Assembly (NCBI GenBank): GCA_021432605.1
Contig: MU271143.1
Location: forward strand, 1,931,277-1,995,276
Source: Coniochaeta sp. PMI_546
Lineage: Eukaryota > Ascomycota > Sordariomycetes > Coniochaetales > Coniochaetaceae
Direction: 5' to 3'
DNA: 64,000 bases
The notes below the pieces were generated by a model that ran no database searches, was not told where the DNA came from, and saw only the letters and a list, made by a program, of their open reading frames with translations. The stretch's first letter is position 1; every line of letters starts with the position of its first letter. This document shows positions 34,222-43,946 of this stretch, one piece after another. Position numbers and translations under genes: made by a program.

Positions 34222-34952
34222 AGAATGAATTGATGATTGGAACTTTCGAGGCGTTAAGAGGGAAGATCGCTGAGCTTTGCGGAGGAGCAAACCCGATCTG
34301 GAAGGCGTTTATAAGCTTTCTAGCTTGATGAATAGATCTTCAAGTTGACCAAAAGACGTAGACCCCCCCGACAGTCTTCCTAAATTAACTCGGAGTATGA
34401 TCGTGCACTGTGGATTGTACCCCGTTTCAACCCGCCGAAGTATACCTAGCCATACTTGATGTCATACATAAGGCCACCGCGCAGATGGTACATGACAGCT
34501 GGGAATACAAGTAACGAAGGAGAAGTGTGAGTGCAGGGCAAAATACTAACTATCTGGTCCATGAGTGCGGTCTTTGGTATCACCCACATGGAACGTTTAT
34601 GAATGTTCTCATCTCACTACGTAGGCGAAGGGGAAGAGGAGTGCGAGCTGAAATCATAGCAGCACAATCCCGGCTGCGCGGAGGCGCAAGCAATTTGTAT
34701 CCAATCAAGTCTCAACCATCCATTACTCTCCATTACTGGTGTTTGTCCGAAGTGACCTGTACTATGCCACAATTGGACCATTTCCGACTTGCATAAGCTG
34801 AGAGTGCGTCACTCACCACAGGTAAGCTATCAGTGCTCAAGTGTCAATAAGGGGAGGACACTATATAGAATGGATATTTCTGCCACTGTTGAGAACGTCG
34901 ACGCCTCCGAGCCGAACTCTTCCCACTTGTCGCCGTTTTGGGAAGCGCCACT
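34222..34952. other. Intergenic, no gene seen
   Basis: Between con-10 and the Zn2Cys6 gene, 731 nt. A frame starting at 34870 runs across the start of the regulator gene in another frame and is not supported. No repeat or regulatory site stands out. Confidence 0.4.
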
Positions 34953-37327
34953 ATGTATCTGCAAGCCGAACAGCAGCAGCGAGCGCCGGGTTCGAGGATA
35001 ACAACCTCATGTACTGAATGCCGACGTAGAAAGCAAAGGGTGTGTCAGCTCAACTTAGCATAAAAGCTCCATCACAGTGTAGTGGACTTGTTGATCTAAC
35101 GATGTAGAGTAGTGTAACCAAGGCCAGCCATGCAACAACTGCTCACGACGCTTTCCTCAGCCGGTTTGCGAATACCCCTTAAGCAGGTATGATCGAGACT
35201 CCGAGACTAAGCTCCTCTCAAACCAAGTAGATGGAATTGTCTAGCTGACCGCTTGATAATGCTCAACTCCATAGCCAACGACAAGGAGCGAAAGCCGGAT
35301 TGCCTAATCCCCATGTGCCAACTTTTGTCATAAGTGTTCCGGCTAGTAAGCCGCGAGCATTTTGTGTTGGCGATGGTCCGCCGAAACTACTGCACCGAAG
35401 ACGCCCCGGCATGCCGTTCAAACGAGGAAAAGGACTGGTCGGAAGGTGGTCCGGTATCGATGCGACGACAGAATATCCAACTGTCCTCATGCCTCAGGAT
35501 CAAGGTTCACCCTTAACGGGACGAATCGGTCAGGCAGCAAAAGGCGCCTCTCGTACCGTCTCCTCCTCTCCAACTTCGAAGCATCGCAAAAGAGCCAGTC
35601 GCATGCAGTCGCCAAGGCATAGCAATCAGCAACCTGAGTCCTCGGAGGACCACGAGTCTGAGAACCACTACGACAAGAGGGATGGCGGGCTCTGGCAGCT
35701 CTCCGGTCCAGTAGAGTGTATGCTTAACCTTCCGATAGGAGCTACGAAACAGAATGCCATGCTTGTTCATACCTGTACGTTCATAATCTCCCACATCTGG
35801 ATTAGAGCAACGTGCTGCGAAGTTTATACTAACAGCAACCGCAACCAAGTCGCGGAGCTTTTGTACCACTTCAAGGGCTCCTTCGACGGGGTGCCTGATG
35901 CTGATAACCCATTCATCACTCAATACGTTCCCTGGTGTATCCAGAATCCTCTGCTATCCAAGACTTCACTATACATATCGGCTCGGTCCCTGGCAGAGCG
36001 GGGCTTTGTCGACCAAACGTCAACCATTCGGCTGAAAGTGTCGGCAATCCACACGCTCAACCACCATCTAAGATCAGCCTCGTGGATCAGTGACGAGGCT
36101 CTCGCAGGAGTCGTGCAGTTCCTCTCCATTGAGTGGTTCTTCGGAGAGCCAAGCGTGATCCAAGCTCACTTGACCGGTCTCCGCGACATGGTTCGCCTCC
36201 GCGGAGGCTTCACTCAGACTGGAGTTGGTGCCCTTGTGACCAAAGTCGCGCTCGTGTAAGTGGCCGTGCCAAGCTTTTTCAGCTCATACACTGACGTGCT
36301 CAGTGACGACAATGTCATCGCAATGTCTCTCGAGGCCGACCCTGTCTTCCAGCAGAGCCCGGGACTTGGTTTCGGCTACCACGAGCTTCCGTCGAAGTAT
36401 TTCAGATTGCGATTCAACTCTCCATTTCTACCAACCCCAATCTCCTTCAGTTCTTGTGCGGATGAGCTGGGATTGCACCCAGTGACCGCCTCAGTCCTGG
36501 ATGACGTTCGGGCTCTCATAGAAAGAACACTGCATCTACACTTGGGTAGCTTGTCCGATGAAACAGAGGCCTTCAAGGCAGCAGCAGCATACATCCACAA
36601 CCGAGTAATCACTCTGACGACTCAGCAAAGCAGCCTAACAACACCAGCACCTGCCAGGCCACCAGAGCCGGAGTCAACTCGCAAACTACCTATAGAGGCC
36701 CAGAGTGATGTGGCCGAGCTTCCAACACCCCATTCGCTCTTACCAAACTACCCAAGCATCGGATCGGGTAGCACGGTCGCTCCATCATCCTCTTCAGCAG
36801 CGGTACCCACCAAGGCTTCATCCGCGAATACCAGCTCTCCGGCGGGTGACGACAACGACCCAACAATATCAGTGCCTACGCCTGATGATGGCAGAGCCAC
36901 CACAATGCCCGCTGCCGCTGCCGCTGCCGCTGCACCGAATTACCACCAGCCACCACAACCCCAAGATCCCCTCCACGCAGCAGTCACGCTCTCCTCGACC
37001 CTCTACACCCGCGCCATCCTCCTCCGCAAGCCCTTCTCCGCCGTCGTAACCGAGGCCGACGCCTTCGGCGTACTGCTCGCGACGTGGCGCATCCCGCTGG
37101 CGCGCTGGCGGTCCGTCATCGGCGTCCTGCTCTTCGTGCTGATGCCCATCCTGCCCACGGTCTCAAAGAGACCCCGGGACAGCGGAGGATTGGGCATGCA
37201 CGCGGGGTTCGTGAAGAGCATCCTCCAGATCGGGTTCATGCAAATGGCCATCGAGGATTGGGAGGTGTGCTACGAGGTGATGGGGCGAGTGGCGAGGTTC
37301 GGTGCGTGGCTGAGGGGTGGAGGGTAG
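34953..37327 (+). CDS. Zn2Cys6 transcription factor with fungal-specific domain
   Basis: Four exons, 34953-35039, 35113-35186, 35275-36255 and 36304-37327, encode 721 residues. The DNA-binding cluster is split by the first intron: C20, C23, C30 (exon junction), C36, C39 and C48, spaced C-x2-C-x6-C-x5-C-x2-C-x8-C with the RRRK stretch (24-27) between C23 and C30. This fits the Gal4-type zinc cluster exactly. A basic linker follows, then a helical region typical of fungal_trans_2-type factors (ECMLNLPIGATKQNAMLVH, IHTLNHHLRSASWISDEAL, GLRDMVRLRGG). A Ser/Thr/Pro/Ala-rich insert (about 480-580) precedes a second helical block ending FMQMAIEDWEVCYEVMGRVARF. Nuclear regulator; targets unknown. The start at 34953 is the only in-frame ATG close before the cluster. 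Intron 3 is 48 nt. Confidence 0.87.
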
Positions 37328-38353
37328 CGGTGAGAGGTGACGAGCACTTGACGGCTGCCGTTGGGCTTCCGTCTTAGATTAGTACATGACCACAGACAGA
37401 TGGATAACCCTCTGCTGGCCAGAGGTGACACACAGGTGCGCGTGGTAGAAGATGATATCAGTGTGGCGGTCCTGAAGATTGGGTTGCCAGTACGCATTCT
37501 AGGTTCACCCTCCCAAACCCTTGGAGACCGGTGAACGATGCCTTGCCTATACATACAGCAACACCAAGCAACCAGTGAGCACGATTCACCAATCTGCAGT
37601 GACGAGTCAGGGCGGCGGGCAGAGCGCTGAAGAGAGTCTCCCAAGCACCGATTAGCAGTCAAAGCAGCTTTGCTCCCCCCGCGTTTGCTGCAGTAAATGA
37701 TCAAACTTCACAGCGCCGGTTGTAGCAGACTTGTGAGATTCGAGTTCAGGTCGAGCACAGGACGACAGCAGATGTAGAAAATATTGAATTGAAACATAGA
37801 AAGTAGCTTGAGAGCAACAGCTTCCTCGAAGCACTTGCCGTACAAAGGTGTCCAGCTAGAATACCTCACAGCCTCTGCCCATGAATCTGCTTTCAAGATC
37901 ATCTACAAGAGCATGATCAGGACCCTGTATCAAACACTGCTGAATTTCTCGCTATGGGTCTAGGTTTAAGAGCGATGTCCATGTCGATGCTGAGGTCGTC
38001 ATGTCATGATTTTGATATCGGGTTGAGGGCAGAGTCTAGATGTACCTTAGTACACAGAGGTATCCGGACAGCTGCAAGTAACAAGTGGGCCCAGATAGCA
38101 GCTCAGTGACCAATGATATGTCGAGAAACCAGACCTCCCACCTTATCCGGCACTGGAACATCTCTGACCTCCGAGAAAAAGTTCCTGGCTTTGCGGGCGC
38201 GTTCCGGGCCTTGGGTGGTGAAGCTTCGAGATTGCCTAGAGCTCCCCCCTCCTACCTCTAGTCAACACCAACCCTCACCGTGATCCTCGCACTTTGCCTC
38301 ACCACTCCATATACCCGAACGAACCTTGAACAGAGACTACCAAAGCTGCAAAC
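37328..38353. other. Intergenic, CCT1 promoter at right
   Basis: About 1 kb without a gene. The right end carries a pyrimidine-rich stretch (38240-38270) before the CCT1 start. Confidence 0.45.
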
Positions 38354-40194
38354 ATGGCTTCTATGTTTGAGCAGCCGCGGAATGGCACCCTTTTCCTCGG
38401 CGGACAGAAGATCTCTGGCGCAGATATCCGAGACCAAAATGGTACGCCAGCTATTCGCTCTCCCGAAGTAGATATTCGGCCGCTTACAATATACCCTAGT
38501 TCTGGCAACACAAGCGATCGCAAATGTCGTCAAGAGCTCCTTTGGCCCAAGTGGTCTCGACAAGATGATGGTCGACGATATTGGCGTAAGGACTCCCGTT
38601 GCCCCCCTTTGCATCACAATACTCATGGTGGGGTCATCTTGACTGACATCTTCTTCTCTTCTGGCAGGATGTCACAGTTACCAACGACGGCGCGACTATC
38701 CTTAGCTTACTAGACGTCGAGCACCCGGCCGGCAAGATCCTAGTCGACCTGGCACACCAGCAGGACAAGGAAGTCGGCGACGGCACAACATCAGTCGTTC
38801 TGATCGCCGCCGAGCTTCTACGGAGAGGAAACGAGCTCATGAAGAACAGGATACACCCGACCACCATCATCACCGGATACAGGCTGGCCTTGAGGGAGGC
38901 AGTGAAGTACATGAACGAGAACATCAGCGTCAAGGTCGACCATCTCGCCAGGGAGTCCCTCATCAACATCGCCAAGACATCCATGTCGAGCAAGATCATC
39001 GGCGCCGACTCGGACTTCTTCGCAAACATGGTCGTCGACGCGATGAAGGCCGTCAAGTCGACCAACAACCGGAACGAGACGAAATACCCCGTCAAGGCCG
39101 TCAACATCCTCAAAGCCCACGGCAAGGGCTCGCTCGAGTCGATCCTGGTCAAGGGATATGCCCTCAACTGCACCGTTGCGTCCCAGGCGATGAAGACACG
39201 GGTGCTGGACGCCAAGATTGCCGTTCTCGACATGAACCTGCAGAAGGAGCGGATGAAGCTGGGTGTGCAGATCACCATCGACGACCCCCAGCAGCTAGAG
39301 CAGATCCGGCAACGAGAGGCCGGCATGGTCATGGACAGAGTCGAGATGATCCTCAAGGCCGGCGCGAACGTCATTCTCACCACCAAGGGCATCGACGACC
39401 TCTGCATGAAGCTCTTTATCGAGAAAGGCGCCATGGCCGTCCGCCGGTGCAAGAAGGAGGATCTGCGCCGCATCGCGAGGGCCACCGGCGCCACGATGCT
39501 CAGCACCCTGTCGGATCTCAACGGCGACGAGAAGTTCGAGACCTCGTACCTAGGACACGCCGAGGAGGTGGTCCAGGAGCGCATATCGGATGACGAGTGC
39601 ATCCTCATCAAGGGCACCAAGGCGCAGTCGTCGGCCTCCATCATCCTCCGCGGACCCAACGACTTCCAGCTGGACGAGATGGAGCGGTCGGTGCACGACA
39701 GCCTCTGCGCCGTGAAGCGGACCCTGGAGAGCGGCAGCATCGTCCCCGGCGGCGGCGCCGTCGAGACGGCCCTGCACATCTACCTGGAGGAGTTCGCCGG
39801 CACGGTCGGGTCGCGGGAGCAGCTCGCCATCGCCGAGTTCGCGCAGTCGCTGCTCGTCATCCCCAAGACGCTGGCCGTCAACGCGGCCAAGGACGCGTCG
39901 GACCTGGTGGCGCAGCTGCGGGCGCGGCACGCGCTGTCGCAGCGGATCCAGGAAGGGGACGCCAACGAGGACGAGAAGACGGTGGCGAGGCACAAGAGCT
40001 ACAGGAACTACGGCCTCGATCTGGTGAGGGGCAAGGTCGTGGACCAGGTCAAGGCGGGCGTCATGGAGCCGAGCATGAGCAAGATCCGGCAGCTGAAGAG
40101 TGCGGTGGAGGCGTGCATCAGCATCATGCGGATCGATACGCTGATCAAGTTGGATCCTGTGCAGCAGGGAGAGGACGACGGTCATGGTCATTAG
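38354..40194 (+). CDS. CCT1: Chaperonin CCT/TRiC subunit alpha
   Basis: Three exons, 38354-38441, 38500-38585 and 38668-40194, encode 566 residues. It begins like yeast Tcp1 ([18 protein letters not shown] against FNNSRSDTLFLGGEKISG) and contains the nucleotide-binding blocks [34 protein letters not shown] (about 95-100, with the catalytic Asp) and VPGGGAVE near the C-terminus. [21 protein letters not shown] and [19 protein letters not shown] are characteristic of the alpha subunit rather than the other seven. It is one of eight paralogous subunits of the cytosolic ring complex that folds actin, tubulin and WD proteins using ATP. The C-terminal tail ends acidic and His-rich (EDDGHGH), as in other alpha subunits. 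Introns are confined to the first 175 coding bases. Third-position GC is very high, as expected for a highly expressed gene here. Confidence 0.96.
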
Positions 40195-40515
40195 TTCTCG
40201 AGTGATGGGGTGTTTTTCAGTTTATACGAAGCAGCATGAGTAGACCTCATTCAGATAGAAAACGTGTCCATGCGAATGGCACTGATGTGTTTTCCATAAT
40301 ACGAGACGCAATGAATATCTGCATGCTAAGCCCTGCCTAGCCCATATGCAACCGAGCATCCTGCCTTTCCTTCAGAAGACGCCCATTGTCAAATGCTCCC
40401 CCCTTGCTAATCCGCTTGCGCGGGTATTTCCCATGCTGTAGTCGAGCTCCCATCGTCTCGCTCCCTTTTTTGATGCCCGTGGAAATGAAATGCAAGCCCC
40501 CTGTTCCACCAACCC
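40195..40515. other. Intergenic between convergent CCT1 and LYC1-like genes
   Basis: A 321-nt stretch of 3' flanking sequence. No further feature seen. Confidence 0.45.
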
Positions 40516-41745
40516 TCAACACCACCCAAACTTCTCATTGTAGAACCAATCCACATCCCGCGTCGCCCCGTCACCATACCACATCAAGCTGGCGATACTG
40601 TCCGAATCGCGCTCGACAAACTCCGCCTGCAACCCAGCCCTCTCCACCAAGCCCCTGAGCTTCAAACTCGGATTCCAAGTCTGCACCTCCCGGCACCTCC
40701 ACTCCTCCGCCTGAGCCAGCGCCACGCCCACCACCGCCGCAACGCCTCGGGCATTCTCCTCGTCCGGGGCCCCCTCGTCCTCGATCCCGAAGCGGAGGAA
40801 GTGCAGCGTGCCGACCCGGCCGTAGTAGGCCCTGGTCCAGACGGCCCAGACGCGCCTCCCGGGCTGGCCGTGGACGGCGCCCTTGACCGTCGGGGTGCGG
40901 CCGAAGACGCGCTTGGCGATGAAGTCCTCGCGCATCAGGTGCCAGAGCACCGAGTCCAGGTCCGGGACCAGGGCGACGGCCGTCCGGCCCGTGTCGGCGG
41001 CGCGGCGGGGGAGGGCCGCGCGGAGGAGGTGCTCGTCCAGGGCGCAGAGCTCGGCGGGCTCGTGGTAGCCTATTGGTGTCGCTTCTGCTGCTGCTGCGGC
41101 TTGGGCGGAGGCAGAGACAGAGCCGTTCTGCTGCGGGGTAGCGTCGGTCTTCTCAGAGGAGGAGGAGCTAGAAGGCGCGGGCGCAAGGGGGAAGGCGAGG
41201 TGGGAGGAGGGGAAGGCCTCCCAGCCGGACTTGGCGTAGAAGGTCTTTCCGATGTCGGAGTAGAGTACGGAGAAGAGGGCGGCCTCGGCCTCGGTCTGGC
41301 CGGGGGCGCGCGGGCCGACCTGCCAGGTCTTGAGGACGGGACCGAGCTCCTTGAGCATGCGGCTGGCGTAGCCCCTGCCGCGGTACCGGGGATCGGTGAA
41401 GACGGCGCCGATGCCGTGGGCTATGCCTTCGGTGAGGACGCCGGAGGGGGTGCAGGACAGGGCGCGCTTGCGGTAGGTGTCGCACGAGGAGAGGATGGGG
41501 CGCTGGTCCGGGGGAAGGGTGGAGTCGGTCAGGACCCAGTGGGTGATGCCGTCGTTCTTCTGGAGGGGCACGTTGCGCAGGTAGGCCTCGCGGGCGATGT
41601 ACTGCTCGTGGGAGAGGATGCCGCCCCATTGGCGGTGGGTGAGGGACCAGATCTGCTCGCGCTCTGAGGCTGTGGCCTGGGTGAGGACGAGGTTCGGGGA
41701 GGAGGCTAGTGGTAGGGAGGAGGAGGAATCTGTTGATGAGCCCAT
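40516..41745 (-). CDS. LYC1-like lysine N-acetyltransferase (GNAT)
   Basis: Single exon, 409 residues. The N-terminal 190 residues form a GNAT-like fold: ATASEREQIWSLTHRQWGG, then THWVLTD, the pyrophosphate-binding loop VFTDPRYRGRGYASRMLKEL (about 115-134; R/Q-x-x-G-x-G/A as RYRGRGYAS) and a following strand-helix with LFSVLYSDIGKTFYAKSGW. The C-terminal half has the fungus-specific block ending SLMWYGDGATRDVDWFYNEK and FGWC. This layout matches Yarrowia LYC1, which acetylates L-lysine at the epsilon amino group in lysine breakdown; the same reaction is an inference here. An Ala/Ser/Gln-rich insert (about 190-220) interrupts the two halves. The 5' flank is on the right. Confidence 0.8.
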   Translation of the reverse strand: MGSSTDSSSSLPLASSPNLVLTQATASEREQIWSLTHRQWGGILSHEQYIAREAYLRNVPLQKNDGITHWVLTDSTLPPDQRPILSSCDTYRKRALSCTPSGVLTEGIAHGIGAVFTDPRYRGRGYASRMLKELGPVLKTWQVGPRAPGQTEAEAALFSVLYSDIGKTFYAKSGWEAFPSSHLAFPLAPAPSSSSSSEKTDATPQQNGSVSASAQAAAAAEATPIGYHEPAELCALDEHLLRAALPRRAADTGRTAVALVPDLDSVLWHLMREDFIAKRVFGRTPTVKGAVHGQPGRRVWAVWTRAYYGRVGTLHFLRFGIEDEGAPDEENARGVAAVVGVALAQAEEWRCREVQTWNPSLKLRGLVERAGLQAEFVERDSDSIASLMWYGDGATRDVDWFYNEKFGWC

Positions 41746-42880
41746 TTTGTTTGAAGGTGACGAAGGGTGATGATGTTGTAGCTTTGAGGGTATGGCTGAC
41801 TTATGAGATCCTTGGATGAGACATATAACTTGACAGGACCAGAGAGGAATGTTTAAGGACCCTGACTATGTTTACTGGGATCTGAAAAGTGAAGGTCTAT
41901 ATGCCACTGTGTGTGTCTCTAATGAACAATGGAAAGGGCGAAGCCATGCGATTAAATTCAAGGTACATCAGACTCGAATGACTCTAACAAGTGACGTTCA
42001 AGTACCTTCTACACTCTAATCAATTCGCTTTATCTCGTGTGGGCCTCGAGCAGTCGAGCTTTCCCAGTTAGGATGTCCCTTCCCGGGCACCCCGCCGTCC
42101 AGGATCTAAATCCATCCCGAACTATACTGGGGGACAAGGAGTGACACCTCCAGTCACGATTGGATGACAAGTCGCGCAGCTGGAGGCTCACGAGATCAGG
42201 AAGCTCGAACCCTGAGACAAAGTTTTACGTCACGAAAGCACCACAAAGCACCACGCGGTCTGTTAAATGTACAAGACTCCCCCCCAAGGCAGGTGTGTCG
42301 GTGGGGTGGAGTGCAAAACGCGGTATCGCACGGATCAGACGCCGAGGTGGAGATCCGGACTAGCTAAGCCGATGGTATCCGGCCCCGGAGTCCGTGCCGG
42401 GGTTCAACGGCAAGGAATGTTCGATGCCCTCTCCAGTTGAGTCTGCAGTCGTCTTCACTTGTCGAGTGTATCGATTGATGCAATGATGTGGACGGTTGTC
42501 CCTCAAGTGGTGATAATCGAGCATTAGGTCATCGTGTAGTCGAAAGACCAGTAACTTGACTTAGCACAGCGTAATTGTATTGCTGAGTCAAGTCCGCATT
42601 GTGATTGTGTACCTAGTCGGCAGGTAGAGCAGCGAGAAGTTGACCTGAAATGAAGGGGCCGCTTGGACCTCGACATGAGGCAACTTGACAAGTGGCTGAT
42701 ACTAATTATATAATCGTATACGATGGTAATTAGTCTTGCTTGCAATATACCCAAGTTTCCTATCGTTGACCACCATGGATGGAAGGTATCTGACAACCTT
42801 GGAGGTGAAAATACTTATCACACTTACTATACAGCTGCACAAGACTTAAGGTAAGGACGTGAGGGGCATGCAGTCGTAGC

Positions 42881-43642
42881 ATAAGGTACTTTGCGTTTCG
42901 GCAAAGCAAATGCACAACCTAAGGTACCTTACGCATTACACCAACTGTCCGTTGCATTTGTAGGAGGTTTAAATCAAGTACTTCGCCTTCGGGCATGAAG
43001 TGGCCTTGTTGGTAAACTGTGAGTATCCCATTACAAAGTCCTTCGTTCAAATCCTATACTGACACAGAATCCAGAGGGTGGCAGAAATCAAAGGGGCGTA
43101 TGGGCGGGTGGGTGGCGCTTTTTTGTTGATTTTGTGCCTAGTCTCTCTTTTTCAAGTAAACTTTCATAAATGCTAAGGTACCTACTACCACCTAGAATGA
43201 CATCTTAAATCTAGGTACCTTTTGCAGATAACGGCGTCATAGATATTATCCCATGTAGGTACTGGCGGCGTAGGTGGATAAGAGTACAGGTAGCGTTGAA
43301 GTTGGGAAGGAAGGAGCTATAAATGAGAATACTCACGGTCTAGCTGCTATGCCTGTCAACCTCTTGGGGCTGGACTAAGGTACCATCTTGATGCGCTTGA
43401 TAGATTCTCATCTCAGTTTAAGCTTGATATAGAATCACATCGTCCAGACTTGATATATCGTCAGTGTACACGTCTTTTATTAAGGCATGGTATCCTTGGC
43501 TGAGTGCAGCGACATAGGATGACCGGGACTTCTATCGAACATGACCGGTCGAAGATGACAGATACGTGACTCCTATATTTCGGACTTCAACCTGGAGGCT
43601 CTGGGTAAGGTACCTACCTACTGAGGTACATTAAGATACCTT
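42881..43642. repeat. Cluster of AAGGTACCTT-type palindromes
   Basis: The motif AAGGTACC or its shortened forms recurs at about 42883, 42921 (perfect AAGGTACCTT), 43175, 43213, 43377, 43607 and 43622. Five copies keep the full GGTACC palindrome within 0.7 kb, far more than chance. Scattered copies also occur in other gaps of this window (33649, 33659, 48912, 49037). Confidence 0.7.
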
Positions 43643-43848
43643 ATCTTTGGTAACCTGGAATGTCAAAGCCAGGTTGGTGCGACGTAGGGTGGTTCCTTCC
43701 CCTTTAGTGCCATCACTTCGGTATCGTAGACGTACCTTATTCCGGGTTCCTCTAATCCAGGCATGGCGTATCTTCAAGCCCGAATGTCCGACAAGATCTT
43801 CATTCAAAGGCTCATGGCCACTCTCTCATTCACAGATTTGATTCGCAA

Positions 43849-43893
43849 GCATCATCATCATCACCATCACCATCGCCATCGTCATCGTCATCA
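43849..43893 (+). repeat. Imperfect CAT trinucleotide repeat
   Basis: A run of CATCATCATCATCACCATC type, drifting into CGTCATCGTCATC, ending about 54 nt before the DUF7102 start codon. It is probably in the 5' leader. Confidence 0.8.
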
Positions 43894-43946
43894 TCCAGCA
43901 TGTTACGGTAAAAACCATAGGGGATAGAACACATATTATTCCTACC

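Larger units (their letters stand above)
41746..43946. other. Intergenic region with a cluster of GGTACC palindromes
   Basis: A 2.2-kb gap without a convincing gene. Its right half (42881-43642) is dense in AAGGTACCTT-like palindromes (listed separately). Just before the DUF7102 gene, 43849-43893 is an imperfect CAT/CGT trinucleotide repeat. Frames of 60-90 codons have no recognisable features. Confidence 0.5.

Noticed and set aside
42990-43075. tRNA-like sequence with an A-box-like TGGCCTTGTTGGTAAA and B-box-like GTTCAAATCC
   Set aside because: The T-stem does not pair, the anticodon loop would have eight bases, and no acceptor stem forms. At best it is a decayed copy.
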